Origin: Nonomuraea sp. SYSU D8015
GTDB taxonomy: Bacteria > Actinomycetota > Actinomycetes > Streptosporangiales > Streptosporangiaceae
Assembly (NCBI RefSeq): GCF_008065375.1
Contig: NZ_VJYI01000013.1
Span: 124,001 to 188,000 of the forward strand
Length of the DNA stretch: 64,000 nucleotides
Direction: 5' to 3'
Shown here: positions 1-8,511 of the stretch, one piece after another
Layout: every line of letters begins with the position of its first letter
How positions within the stretch are numbered: position 1 is the first letter of the stretch
Made by a program: the position numbers and the translations under genes
Notes under the pieces: generated by a model
Databases searched by the model: none
The model's input: the letters and a program-made list of their open reading frames with translations, nothing else
Told to the model about the DNA's origin: nothing

Positions 1-120
1 GTCTGGAGCGGCCTGGCCGCCACGGTCAAGGGCGCGGCGGTGCCGAACGCCAAGCTGCACCAGCAGCCGGTGAACGGGTCCGCGGCGCAGAGCTTCGACA
101 TGCCGTCCTTCGATTCCTGA
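1..120 (+). CDS. C-terminal end of an unidentified protein (partial)
   Basis: An open frame enters from the left edge and stops at TGA 118-120, giving 39 residues (VWSGLAATVKGAAV..., ending SFDMPSFDS). The start and most of the protein lie outside the window. The short Ser/Asp/Pro-rich tail gives no recognisable domain, so no function is assigned. Codon use is ordinary high-GC coding, which supports a real C-terminus rather than a chance frame. Confidence 0.5.
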   Translation, partial: VWSGLAATVKGAAVPNAKLHQQPVNGSAAQSFDMPSFDS

Positions 121-238
121 TCGCGGCTCTCATAGGGATCATGGCGCGCGTACGGCTGTCCTCGGCCGTACGCGCGCTGGTCGGCGACTCGGCGGTGCGC
201 GGCGTCCTCGTCCGGCCCAATGGAGTGTCCGCCTTCGA

Positions 239-604
239 TCAGCCTCGCATGGCGAGCAGCGCCTCTCGCACTGCGGCGAGTGCCTCTTCCTCGGAGGCTC
301 CGGCGTGTAGAGCGGCCCTGGCGAACTCTTCGGCTGCTGCGGCGAGCCGGAGCCGGAACTGGTCGGCCGCATCGGTGATGACGGCCGTTCGGCCGCGGCG
401 TAGCTCCACCAGCCCCTCGTCGCGCAGCTGCTGGTAACCCCGCAGAACGGTGTGCAGGTTGATGCCGAGGGTGGCGGCCACGTTGCGTGCCGAGGGGAGC
501 CGGTCCCCGGGCGCCGCCGTGCCACTGGCCAGTGCGGCGCGTACCGAGGCGGCCACCTGGTCGGCGAGTGGCTGGGGCGATGCCGGATCAACTGTGATCA
601 GCAC
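239..604 (-). CDS. GntR-family regulator, YtrA-like short form
   Basis: A 121-residue protein with an N-terminal GntR winged helix (PLADQVAASVRAAL, then PGDRLPSARNVAATLGIN and HTVLRGYQQLRDEGLV at about residues 10-75) and a short helical tail (about 80-121). It lacks the large effector domain of typical GntR proteins, as in the YtrA subfamily, whose members usually control adjacent membrane or ABC genes. The GTG start at 604 is chosen because GGGAGAG lies about 8 nt upstream and the start overlaps the previous gene's TAG by one base (TAGTG), indicating translational coupling. An upstream ATG at 640 is possible but would overlap more. It probably represses its own two-gene operon. Confidence 0.85.
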   Translation of the reverse strand: MLITVDPASPQPLADQVAASVRAALASGTAAPGDRLPSARNVAATLGINLHTVLRGYQQLRDEGLVELRRGRTAVITDAADQFRLRLAAAAEEFARAALHAGASEEEALAAVREALLAMRG

Positions 605-1587
605 TACGCCGTCTCTCCCTGTCGTTGCCTGCTCAGCCATCCGTTGACCAGTGCGGCAGCTGTCTCGGCTTCGCGTGTGGAATAGACGAACCACCGGTCG
701 TCGGTCAGCGACACAGCGAGGACCGGTCCTTTACCGCTGACGATGCCCCACCCCGCCTGACTGTCGTCCATCTTGTATCGCCCCGGAGGAGCCTCGCTTC
801 TGGCCTCGGCGAATCGTACCGAGGAGAAGGGCACCGTACGCCGCAGGATGGGCAGCCAAGACGCGCTCACCGTGATCCCCGAGCTGTCGATCTGCAGGCG
901 GGTGCGTGCCTGCGCCGTCTCGACGACCGTCCACAGTGCCAGCAACGCCGTTCCTTGCCATGCGCCGGAAGCGTTGGTCGCAGCCAGCACGGTAACCGTG
1001 CCCAACGTCGCGGCGACCATCAGCCTGCGCGCTGACCAGGCCGACGTCACGAACATGACCCGCTGGGACGGGCCGAGCGCCATGGCGGGCGCGTGTGAAG
1101 GTGGCGCGGCGGTCGTCTCCGGCGGCGACGGCAATGGGCCCGCCGCCAGGTAGCCGAGCACGGCCGCCGCAGCGGTCGCGGCGATCTCCACCGGCAGGTG
1201 CCAGGGTGGCCGGGCCATTGGGCCTGGGGCGTCGACCAGCATCGTCACCCATAGCGCGGCAGATACCGAAAGGGATGTGCCGGTGATGAAGCTCAAGCTC
1301 ACGACGACGCGCTGGACCTGCGGCAGACGCCAGTAGCGCAAGAACGGGACGACGAGCGTCACTTCGAACAACAGCACCGGGAAGCCGAGTTTCGAGAGCC
1401 AGTCTTGCCAGGTAGGCGCGTACTCGGTGTTGACGGCCCAGATGTCGACGTAGGCGCGATCAGGGAGGCGCTCCCCGTACAAGGCCACCAGGACCATGGG
1501 CACGATCGGCACGAGCAACGGGGGGAGGCCCGTCAGGATCAGGCGACGGAGCCGGCCTGGCGCGGCGGGGTCGGCGAAACGGGCCAC
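604..1587 (-). CDS. DUF1648-like multi-pass membrane protein
   Basis: A 327-residue protein with several hydrophobic segments: about residues 15-35 (LPPLLVPIVPMVLVALYG), 60-80, 95-125 and paired segments around 185-225. A soluble C-terminal domain with a beta-rich, PH-like character (ITVSASWLPILRRTVPF, KGPVLAVSLTDDRWFVY) follows. This layout matches DUF1648-containing proteins often encoded with YtrA-type GntR regulators; the biochemical role is unknown. The GTG start at 1587 has GGAGG 5-9 nt upstream, so longer in-frame extensions are not needed. It is the first gene of a coupled operon with the GntR gene. Confidence 0.75.
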   Translation of the reverse strand: MARFADPAAPGRLRRLILTGLPPLLVPIVPMVLVALYGERLPDRAYVDIWAVNTEYAPTWQDWLSKLGFPVLLFEVTLVVPFLRYWRLPQVQRVVVSLSFITGTSLSVSAALWVTMLVDAPGPMARPPWHLPVEIAATAAAAVLGYLAAGPLPSPPETTAAPPSHAPAMALGPSQRVMFVTSAWSARRLMVAATLGTVTVLAATNASGAWQGTALLALWTVVETAQARTRLQIDSSGITVSASWLPILRRTVPFSSVRFAEARSEAPPGRYKMDDSQAGWGIVSGKGPVLAVSLTDDRWFVYSTREAETAAALVNGWLSRQRQGETA

Positions 1588-1612
1588 GACTACCTCCAAC
1601 TGTTTGCTTTTG

Positions 1613-1632
1613 ACTATAACACTGCTAACAGT
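1613..1632. promoter_or_regulatory. Imperfect palindrome upstream of the DUF1648/GntR operon
   Basis: ACTATAACACTGCTAACAGT lies about 25 bp before the GTG start of the membrane-protein gene. The outer bases form an imperfect inverted repeat (ACT.T.A ... T.A.AGT). YtrA-type GntR proteins commonly bind AT-rich inverted repeats in their own promoters, so this is a reasonable autoregulatory operator. Binding is inferred. Confidence 0.4.
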
Positions 1633-2302
1633 TGTGTCCAGGGCCTCGGCCGGGCCCGGCCAGTACGCGACGGCGCCAGGCCCCCCGCCCGCGAGCCTCG
1701 AGGCCAGTCGACGGCATGGACATCCACGGCCGCTGATCGGTGCCATACACGCGCTGGAACGGGCCTCCGATGCCCACGGCGCACTGGCCATGCGGACTAC
1801 GCTGGGCAATTCCCTGCTGCGGATAGGTCGAGGGTCTCGTGCCTGCGCCTGTCCCCAGCCCCCGTTCCTCGTTCTTCGCCGCTCGAAGGACGAGCTCAGA
1901 AATCCCCAGGAACTCCGCGGAGACCGGGTGCAAGGTGCCGAGGGCGTCGAGCAGCACAGCCTCAGGCAGGCTCCAGCTTTCGATTTGGATCAGGGCGTCC
2001 CATGCCGCGCGAACACCCCGCCCTGCCGGAGGTGCCCACGATGGCACTGTCCAGCCAGGACGTCCACGAGGGCTACACCGGCCTGCGCTCCGGCCGTGAA
2101 ATGTCGCCACTCCCTGACCGAGGACTCGCCCCTGCGCCACAACCGCTGCCCCTACCGTGGCGCCGGTCATCCCGATGTGCCCGATGCCTACGGAGATGGG
2201 GAGCGGTCGGCTATTACGGGCGGTTGAGGCATCCGGGTCAGCCGCGCGCAGGTCTCCCGGCCTCGATGGGGTTCGAAGCCTCAATGCAGCAGCCGAGTCG
2301 GC
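1633..2302. other. 670-bp stretch with no supportable gene
   Basis: Long frames exist on both strands, but none shows a recognisable motif, a convincing ribosome-binding site or normal composition; all are Arg/Pro-rich or low in hydrophobic content. A minus-strand segment (ending VLLDALGTLHPVSAEFLGI, near 1880-1990) looks more protein-like than the rest and might be a gene remnant. I see no RNA gene, repeat or mobile element here. Confidence 0.4.
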
Positions 2303-2737
2303 TCATGCCCGCGGGATGAGGAGTTCACGAAGCGGATCGCCACCGTCGATGAAAAGCCGGGCATCTGCCGTTGTCGCCGCTGCGATGCGCTGGAGCATCC
2401 GCTGACCGACCTCGGGATGTCGCCCGTCGAGGGCTCCAACACGAACGGCGAACACGATGTCGTACGGCTCTTCGTCAGCCTGCAGGACGAAGTCTTCGCC
2501 CGCGACCTGGCGGACGCTCATGCGGCCGGACGCGATTTCGTCTTTCGCGGCGGCTTCGGCTTGGGCGATGGCGGTGGCGGATCTGTCGATGGCCAGGATG
2601 TGGCCGGTGGTGAGGCGGGATGCGATCGCTCGTGCGGCCGCCCCGGGCCCGCACCCGATTTCGAGGACACGCGAGTGCGGCTGGAGGGGAAGCGCGTTCA
2701 CGATCGCGGCCAGGCGGGGTGACAGACGTGTCGGCAT
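2303..2737 (-). CDS. Class I SAM-dependent methyltransferase, short
   Basis: A 144-residue protein beginning MPTRLSPRLAAIVNALPL. SAM motif I is clear at residues 23-31 (VLEIGCGPG), followed by the acidic ribose-binding residue in HILAIDRSATAI and a motif-II-like strand (EEPYDIVFAVRVGAL). The family fold usually needs about 180-250 residues, so this is a minimal Rossmann core with little substrate-binding region. The substrate is unknown. ATG at 2737 is the only sensible start. It stands alone, with a lipoprotein gene upstream on the same strand separated by about 80 bp. Confidence 0.8.
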   Translation of the reverse strand: MPTRLSPRLAAIVNALPLQPHSRVLEIGCGPGAAARAIASRLTTGHILAIDRSATAIAQAEAAAKDEIASGRMSVRQVAGEDFVLQADEEPYDIVFAVRVGALDGRHPEVGQRMLQRIAAATTADARLFIDGGDPLRELLIPRA

Positions 2738-2818
2738 GATCGCAAGACTAAGTGACGGTCGGCCAATGCGGGCTCTTCGAATCTAGACGCCGCTGAGGTA
2801 TCCACGCGAAAAACATGG

Positions 2819-3451
2819 TCATGGCACGCGGATCCAGACCCCGCACCCGCGCGTATCGAACCTCTCGCCCCGGTTGAGCGTCACCGTCATCACGCGGGGA
2901 GGATCGTTGTGGAGCAACCAGGTGTCGATGGTGTCGCCTCCGCTCGTCTTCCGGTCCCACCAGCACGTCTTGTAGTCAGGGCGGACCGCCATCCGGTAGC
3001 TGCCCGGCCCGATGTCCTTGCCCACTTTGTGCAGCCCGTCGCCGAACCCGCCTTGGGCCTTCCTCCAGACGGGAAGGTACTTCGGGCACAGATACCGGAT
3101 CGCCGCCTCGTAGACGTCGCGCTTCTCACCCCGGCTGGCGATGATCGAACCCAGCGTCGGCGGCCACGGCCACTCGTCCCCTCGCCCGCAAAGGTCATAC
3201 CCTCGCTTCAGGTACGAGTCCTCCTTCAGTTTCTTGCCCAGCGCAGCACGGAGCACCTTCAGATACTTCCGCTCCTTCGCCGAACGCGCCGGCTTCGACG
3301 GAGTCGGCGCGGGCGTCTGCGAGGCCTCCGCAGGCTCGGAAGATTTCACCGACTCGGGCTGCGCGACCGGTGTCGAGCCGGCTTCCAGCGCTGAGGCACC
3401 GCATGCGGACAGCAGCGGGACGGCACACAACAGGAGGACTGATCGGCGCAC
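2819..3451 (-). CDS. Secreted lipoprotein of unknown function
   Basis: A 210-residue protein with an N-terminal lipoprotein signal (MRRSVLLLCAVPLLSACGAS; lipobox LSAC, acylated Cys17). A Pro/Ser/Ala-rich linker (about 20-60) precedes a Cys-containing globular domain (about 65-210) with CGRGDEWPW, YLCPKYLPVW, DIGPGSYRM and a C-terminal CGVWIRVP. The GxY and CxW elements resemble small actinobacterial extracellular domains, but I cannot name the family. A 13-bp palindrome (CTTTGCGGCAAAG, 3476-3488) lies about 25 bp upstream and could be an operator. Confidence 0.8.
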   Translation of the reverse strand: MRRSVLLLCAVPLLSACGASALEAGSTPVAQPESVKSSEPAEASQTPAPTPSKPARSAKERKYLKVLRAALGKKLKEDSYLKRGYDLCGRGDEWPWPPTLGSIIASRGEKRDVYEAAIRYLCPKYLPVWRKAQGGFGDGLHKVGKDIGPGSYRMAVRPDYKTCWWDRKTSGGDTIDTWLLHNDPPRVMTVTLNRGERFDTRGCGVWIRVP

Positions 3452-3676
3452 GAGTGCTCCTTGGGCTGATGACGCCTTTGCGGCAAAGAGTATTGTTCGT
3501 ACGCCAAGTGCCGCCGGGGAATCCTCGCCCCTTACAGCGGAATCTGTCGGTGTTCGGCTGTTGTGTTGGTCCCGTGCCTGTGTTCAGGTTGTTGACGGAT
3601 TTCCGAACCAGGGCGAACGGTGGGCAGCGTGACCGGGCTTGGGAGGCTCCGCGCGTGATGCCGATGCTTCTGTCGG

Positions 3677-4255
3677 CTAGCCAATGGTGGCGAGGAAGTC
3701 GAGGGTGCGGCGGGTGAGCAGCGCGGCGGCGTCGGCGTCGTACGACGGCAGGCTGCTGTCGGTGAAGATGTGCCGGTTGCCGGGATAGAGGAACAACTCG
3801 CCGTGTTCGGCCGAGGCGAGGAGGGTGCGGGCGGCGTCGAGGTCTCCTTCGCCGGCGAAGATCGGGTCGGCGTCCATGCCGTGGACCTGGACCGGCAGGT
3901 CCTCCGGCCATGAGATCCCGAACTCCGAGACAGGCAGGCAGGACTCGAAGAGCAGCGCGCCACGCGCGCCTGGCCGGGTCTGCGCCAGCTTCTGGGCCGG
4001 CATGACGCCGAGCGAGACCCCGGCGTACACCAGCTCCCTGGGCAGTGCGTCGGCGGCGCGCACACCACGCTCCAAGAGGTTGCCGAAGCCGACCTTCCCG
4101 GCATAGGCGAGGCCGTCGTTCAGGCTGGTGAACGTGTGCCCGTCGAAGAGGTTGGGTGTGTGCACGGTGTGCCCGGCCTGGCGTAGCTCTTCGGCGAAGC
4201 CCAGGAATCCGGCCGTCTGCCCCTGGCCGTGGTGGAACAACAAGACCTCGGCCAT
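3677..4255 (-). CDS. Dienelactone-hydrolase-family alpha/beta hydrolase
   Basis: A 192-residue protein with the compact alpha/beta-hydrolase fold of the dienelactone hydrolase family. It starts MAEVLLFHHGQGQTAGFLGF. The nucleophile elbow is GVSLG (about residues 80-84), with Ser where true dienelactone hydrolases use Cys. A probable acid is in MDADPIFAGEGD and the catalytic His in LYPGNRHIFTD. The native substrate is unknown. ATG at 4255 is preceded by AAAGGACC. It is divergent from the ArsR-like gene at 4328, which probably controls it. A paralogue occurs at 12583-13161. Confidence 0.85.
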   Translation of the reverse strand: MAEVLLFHHGQGQTAGFLGFAEELRQAGHTVHTPNLFDGHTFTSLNDGLAYAGKVGFGNLLERGVRAADALPRELVYAGVSLGVMPAQKLAQTRPGARGALLFESCLPVSEFGISWPEDLPVQVHGMDADPIFAGEGDLDAARTLLASAEHGELFLYPGNRHIFTDSSLPSYDADAAALLTRRTLDFLATIG

Positions 4256-4327
4256 GAGCCGGTCCTTTCGATCACGTTTAATGAACCAAAAGTCTCGAAC
4301 GATTGAAGATGTTAGATTAGTCGGACC

Positions 4328-4903
4328 ATGTCGCTCAATCCTTCGGTTCCCGACTACGACCTCGCCGACACGATCGAGCTCACCACCCCGGCACAGGTAC
4401 GGGCCATCAGCGATCCGCTGCGGACCACGATCCTCGGACTCCTGCACGAGCGCGCCGCGACCGTGACGGAGCTGGCCGGCGCGGTCAAGCGGCCCAAAGG
4501 CACCGTCGCGCACCACGTCAATGTCCTGGCCGAAGCCGGGCTGCTGCGCGTGGTACGGACCCGGCGGGTGCGGGCGATCGAAGAGCGTTACTACGGCCGC
4601 ACCGCCCGAATGTTCTACGTCGGCGTCGGCCGATCCCCCGGCGGCGGCCCGCTCCCGCTGGACTTCAACGACTTCGAGGTCGCGGCCAAGGAGTCCGCCG
4701 CGGCCTATCAGGCTCACCAGTTGTGGGCGTTCATCCGGCACGCCCGGATCTCGCCGGAGCGGGCCACCGAGTTCTGGTACCGGATCAAGGATCTGGTGCA
4801 CGAGTTCGACCAGGTTCCCCGTTCCGGTGAGACGACCTACGGATTCGCCGTCGGCCTGTATCCCATGACCGACTATCCGACCCTGCCGGCCGAGGAGGAA
4901 TGA
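4328..4903 (+). CDS. ArsR-like winged-helix regulator
   Basis: A 191-residue protein with an ArsR-type winged helix at about residues 20-90 (QVRAISDPLRTTILGLLHER, KGTVAHHVNVLAEAGLLRV). A C-terminal effector region (about 95-191) contains LDFNDFEVAAKESAAAY. No metal-binding Cys pair is evident, so sensing of metals is unlikely. It is divergent from the dienelactone-hydrolase gene across a 72-bp AT-rich gap, and is followed after 3 nt by a frameshifted HTH_42 gene, so the two were probably one transcript. Confidence 0.85.
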   Translation: MSLNPSVPDYDLADTIELTTPAQVRAISDPLRTTILGLLHERAATVTELAGAVKRPKGTVAHHVNVLAEAGLLRVVRTRRVRAIEERYYGRTARMFYVGVGRSPGGGPLPLDFNDFEVAAKESAAAYQAHQLWAFIRHARISPERATEFWYRIKDLVHEFDQVPRSGETTYGFAVGLYPMTDYPTLPAEEE

Positions 4904-4906
4904 CGC

Positions 4907-6048
4907 ATGCGGCTGACGGCACGTGAACTCAACCGGGCCACGCTCGCCCGCCAGTTGCTCCTGGGGCGGGAGTCCCTGGATGTCGTCGAGGCCGTGCGAC
5001 GCGTGGTCGCCCTGCAGGCGCAACACGCGGCCTCACCGTACCTGGCACTGTGGAACCGGCTCACCGACTTCGACCCGGCCGACCTGGACGCGGCATTCAC
5101 CGACCGCAGGTCGTCAAGGCCACGCTCCTGCGGATCACGCTGCACGCGGTCCACGCCGATGACCACCCGACCTTTTACGAGGCGATGCAGCCCTCCTTAC
5201 GTGGTGCCAGGCTCGGCGACCCGCGCTTCACCAGCAGCGGCATCACCCCGGCAGACGCTGACGCGCTGATCGGCGAGCTGCTGGCCTTCGCGGCTCAACC
5301 CCGGACCGCAGCCGAGATCCAGTGCTGGATCGAGGCGCGGCTCGGCGTCCCGCCGAAGGGCGTGTGGTGGGCGCTGCGGTCGTATGCGCCGCTGCTGCAC
5401 GCGGCCACCGGCGGGCCGTGGTCGTTCGGAGCGCGGCCGGCCTACGTCGCGGCAGGGATACCGCCGACGCTGGGGGAAGCGGCCGAGCAGGCCCTGCAGA
5501 CGCTGGTCCTGCGCTATCTGGAGGGGTTCGGCCCGGCATCAGTAGCCGACGTCGCACAGTTCGCCCTCGTGACCCGGGCGAGGGCCCGCAGCGCGATGGG
5601 CGCCCTTGCCGGAGTGCTCGAGCGGCTGACCGGACCGGACGGAACGGAGCTGTTCGACCTGCCCGGCGCGCCTCGCCCGGCAGCCGACACACCGGCCCCG
5701 CCACGGCTGCTGCCCATGTGGGACAACATCCTGCTGGCCTATGCCGACCGCAGCCGCGTCATATCACCGGATCACCGCAAGCTCGTCACGCGGTCCAACG
5801 GCGACGTCCTGCCGACACTCCTGGTCGACGGTCATGTCGCCGGCGTGTGGCGGCCGGTCGAGGAAGGGATCGAGGCCACCTCGTTCCACCCGCTGCCCCG
5901 CGAGACGTGGGATGAGCTGGCCGACGAAGCGCAGGCGCTCGTGGCGCTGCTGGCCGACCGCGAGCCCGGGGTCTACCGTCGCTACGACCGCTGGTGGTCG
6001 GCCCTACCGGGTGCCGAGGTGCGGATCCTCCCCGAACAGATGCCCTGA
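4907..6048 (+). pseudogene. Winged-helix DNA-binding domain protein (HTH_42 family), frameshifted
   Basis: Residues from ATG 4907 (MRLTARELNRATLARQLLLG, then VVALQAQHAASPYLALWNRL) match the N-terminus of the HTH_42 / AlkZ-like family. The continuation (VVKATLLRITLHAVHADD onward, ending RILPEQMP at 6048) is in another frame. The switch falls at about 5103-5108, where GACCGCAGGTCGTCAAGG lacks one base needed for 'DRxVVKATLL'. Joined, the protein would be about 380 residues, the usual length. Family members include DNA glycosylases such as AlkZ/AlkX, but this one's activity is unknown. It may be real decay or a one-base sequence error. A second copy at 27502-28659 is also interrupted. Confidence 0.85.
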
Positions 6049-6115
6049 TCAGCGCCTCGGCTGCGCTTCCCGTAGATGCTCTCATCGCCGCCCTTGAGAG
6101 TGATGAAAGGTACGG

Positions 6116-7015
6116 TCACTCTGGCAGTGCGTAGGCCCCGGCGGCGATGTCCTCGAAGAGCGTCGGGCCCGTCGGCGTCCAGCCGAGCAGCTCCTGGGTG
6201 CGGGCGCTCGACGCGGTGAGGTCCATGCCGAAGAAGCGTCCGATCCAGCCGAAGTGGGCCTCGGCGTCCTCCGGAGCGATGGACACCGTCGGCAGGCCCA
6301 GGTGGTCGCCGATGGCGGCGGCGATGTCGCGGGAGGGGAGGCCGCCCTCGGCTACCGCGTGCATCCGCGAGCCCGCCGGGGCCTTCTCCAGCGCGAGCCG
6401 GACCATCCGCGCGGCGTCGGAGCGGTGTACGGCCGCCCAGCGGGTCGAGCCCTCGCCGATGTAGCCGGCCGCTCCACGCTCCTTCGCGGTCTTCGTCAGC
6501 GTCGCGGTGAAGCCGTGGTCGCCCCTTCCGTGAACGGTCGGAGAGAAGCGCAGCACCACCGGGCGGAGCCCGCGGTCGGCGTACTCCAGAGCCAGGTTCT
6601 CGCTGCCGCCGCGCATCGAGTCGGCACCGTGGTGCGGTGACGCGTCGTCCTCGGTCAGCGGTCGCCCGGTGACGCCCGAGGCCAGCCCGGAGGCGAGCAG
6701 GAACGGGCGGTCGCCGCCCTCGATCGTGTCGAGCATCCGGTGGACGGCGGCTCGCTCGCTGCGGCCCGCGCCGGCGTAGTCGGAGAAGTCGTGCTTGAAG
6801 GCGAGATGGATGACGCCGTCGGCAGACGCGGCTGCGGAGGCCAGGCTGTCGAGGTCGTCGAGGCTGCCGCGGTGGGCGATGGCGCCCTTGGCCTCCAGGG
6901 CGGCGGCCGCATCGTCGGAGCGGGCGAGGCCGACGACCTTGTGGCCGTGGGCGAGGAGTTCGTCGGTGACGGCCGAGCCGATCCAGCCGGTGGCGCCGGT
7001 GACGAAGACGCGCAT
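6116..7015 (-). CDS. NAD(P)-binding SDR / epimerase-type oxidoreductase
   Basis: A 299-residue extended-SDR-type protein. The nucleotide-binding motif TGATGWIG is at residues 6-13 (MRVFVTGATGWIGSAVTDEL). DGVIHLAFKHDF (about 66-78) and LASGLASG follow. The canonical YxxxK catalytic pair is not obvious: the expected place reads SMRGGSENLALEYAD. It may therefore be an atypical SDR or use another residue. The substrate is unknown. The ATG has GGAAG upstream. The gene is divergent from the TetR gene at 7102 across a double palindromic operator, so it is probably the TetR target. Confidence 0.85.
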   Translation of the reverse strand: MRVFVTGATGWIGSAVTDELLAHGHKVVGLARSDDAAAALEAKGAIAHRGSLDDLDSLASAAASADGVIHLAFKHDFSDYAGAGRSERAAVHRMLDTIEGGDRPFLLASGLASGVTGRPLTEDDASPHHGADSMRGGSENLALEYADRGLRPVVLRFSPTVHGRGDHGFTATLTKTAKERGAAGYIGEGSTRWAAVHRSDAARMVRLALEKAPAGSRMHAVAEGGLPSRDIAAAIGDHLGLPTVSIAPEDAEAHFGWIGRFFGMDLTASSARTQELLGWTPTGPTLFEDIAAGAYALPE

Positions 7016-7036
7016 GGCGTGCTTCCTTCCATAACG

Positions 7037-7085
7037 ATGTCAGTGACTGACATGGACGGTAGCACTGGATGTCAGTCACTGTCAT
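7037..7085. promoter_or_regulatory. Two TetR-type palindromic operators between tetR and SDR
   Basis: ATGTCAGTGACTGACAT at 7037-7053 has perfect 8-bp arms around one base. ATGTCAGTCACTGTCAT at 7069-7085 is the same element with one arm mismatch. Centres are 32 bp apart, three helical turns, which suits cooperative binding of two repressor dimers. They lie in the divergent promoter between the SDR and TetR genes. Binding by the adjacent TetR is inferred from position. Confidence 0.8.
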
Positions 7086-7101
7086 CACTACACTTCTGGG
7101 C

Positions 7102-7659
7102 ATGGGTCGCTGGGAGCCGGACGCGCGGGGGCGGATGATCGGCGCCGCGATGGAGCTCTTCGCCGAGCGCGGTTTCGAGCAGACCACCGCCGGCGACATC
7201 GCCGAGCGTGCCGGCGTGAGCGAGCGCACCTTCTTCCGGCACTTCGCCGACAAGCGCGAGGTCCTCTTCGACGGCTCCGAGGCCATGGAGCGGACGGCAT
7301 ATGACGCCATCCTGGCCGCGCCTGCCGACCACTCGCCGCTGGATGCGGCGCTGGCCGGGATGGTCGCGGCCGGCGGTCTCCTGGAGGACCGTCGCGACCA
7401 CGCCGTGCGCCGCTCCCGCATCATCGCGGCCAACCCGAGCCTGCAGGAGCGGGAGCTGCTCAAGCTCGCGGCGATGGTCGACACGACGGCCAAGGCATTG
7501 CGCGAGCGGGAAGTCACCGAGCTCAACGCCAGCCTTGCCGCCCACAGCGCGGTGACGGTCTTCTATGTCGCGTTCGCGGGCTGGGTCTCGGACGAGGAGT
7601 CGCCTGGCTTCGCCGCCTGTATTGCGGAGACTGCGGCGGCGTTGCGTGCCCTGAAATGA
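7102..7659 (+). CDS. TetR-family repressor
   Basis: A 185-residue TetR protein. The HTH covers about residues 10-55 (RMIGAAMELFAERGFEQTTA, then IAERAGVSERTFFRHFADKR), followed by an all-helical ligand domain to residue 185. ATG at 7102 is preferred. The in-frame ATG at 7069 lies inside the second palindromic operator and would add residues before the usual N-terminal helix. It probably represses itself and the divergent SDR gene through the operators at 7037-7085. Confidence 0.88.
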   Translation: MGRWEPDARGRMIGAAMELFAERGFEQTTAGDIAERAGVSERTFFRHFADKREVLFDGSEAMERTAYDAILAAPADHSPLDAALAGMVAAGGLLEDRRDHAVRRSRIIAANPSLQERELLKLAAMVDTTAKALREREVTELNASLAAHSAVTVFYVAFAGWVSDEESPGFAACIAETAAALRALK

Positions 7660-7752
7660 CGCGTAATGACGGAAACCGGTCGGGACCGCGGCGGCCAATC
7701 AGGCGGCGGGGCGTCCAGTCCGGATCTTGCCTTCACCCTGTTGCCCGCTTGG

Positions 7753-8325
7753 TCATTCCGGGTTGGGGAGGTCGGCAGGCGGGCCGAGCGGAGGGTCGTT
7801 GGCCAGGTCGAAGGCGGCGGCGAGGATGGTGAGCACCTGAATCATGGCCTGAGGCGCCAACTCGTACTCACCGCGCCGCCGTTGCGTGATCAGCCTGGCG
7901 CTCTGCAGCGCGCGCAGATGGTGATAGAGCTGGCCGCTGGTGGTCTGCTCGCCGTTTCCGCCGAGGGACTCCTGGAGGTCGGTGGTGGTGCATCGGCCCT
8001 GTCGTACGAGCGTGGCGAGCAGCGCCAGCCGCGGCACGCTGCCAAGGGACTCCAGGATTTCGGCCACCGGCGCCCAATCGGCCGACAGCAACTCGGCGAG
8101 AGAGAGCTGTCTGTCCCAGAGGCTCTCGCCGCCGGCCAACCGAGCGGCTCCGGCGTAGCCCACCGTCCCGAGCTTGTCCTCCTTCTTCGCCTGGCGGAGC
8201 ATGCCGGTCGCTGCCGCTGTGAGGGACGGCGACTCCGGAGGGCGTCGCGGTGGGGCAACGGTGTCGACCCGACTCTCCAGGCGGGCGATCCGGCGCTCGA
8301 GTTCGGCGAGTCTGTCCTCGCTCAT
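7753..8325 (-). CDS. ArsR/PadR-like helix-turn-helix regulator with coiled-coil N-terminus
   Basis: A 190-residue protein. The N-terminus is a short predicted coiled coil (DRLAELERRIARLESRV), then a linker. A winged-helix domain at about 90-160 follows (SVPRLALLATLVRQGRCTTT, TTSGQLYHHLRALQSARLI). The last segment, QVLTILAAAFDLANDP, is probably a dimerisation helix. ATG at 8325 is chosen over GTG 8328 because AGGAG sits at a usable distance from the ATG. A long inverted repeat just upstream suggests autoregulation. The regulated target is not evident; the divergent methyltransferase at 8512 is a candidate. Confidence 0.75.
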   Translation of the reverse strand: MSEDRLAELERRIARLESRVDTVAPPRRPPESPSLTAAATGMLRQAKKEDKLGTVGYAGAARLAGGESLWDRQLSLAELLSADWAPVAEILESLGSVPRLALLATLVRQGRCTTTDLQESLGGNGEQTTSGQLYHHLRALQSARLITQRRRGEYELAPQAMIQVLTILAAAFDLANDPPLGPPADLPNPE

Positions 8326-8334
8326 CACACTCTC

Positions 8335-8361
8335 CTATGTTTCTCCATAATTACGACATAG
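8335..8361. promoter_or_regulatory. Inverted repeat upstream of the HTH regulator
   Basis: CTATGT (8335-8340) and ACATAG (8356-8361) are perfect arms separated by 15 bp of AT-rich sequence containing TAATTA. It lies 10-36 bp before the ATG of the leftward regulator and inside the divergent promoter shared with the methyltransferase gene. A self-operator is plausible. Confidence 0.5.
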
Positions 8362-8511
8362 CGTAGATTAGGGGTACCGGTGTGGCAACGCGATTGGTGA
8401 CGTGCCGGTTCCGGGAGTGACATCTCATGGCGGCCGGACTGGTGGCGGAGGACGGCGGACGAGCAAGGCCCGACCAAAATCGTTCGCCCCGGCCGCTGGA
8501 GGCCAGATAGC

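Noticed and set aside
1405..2319. Long plus-strand frame of about 300 codons
   Set aside because: Antisense to the promoter and start of the DUF1648 operon, Arg/Pro-rich, with no domain or ribosome-binding site.
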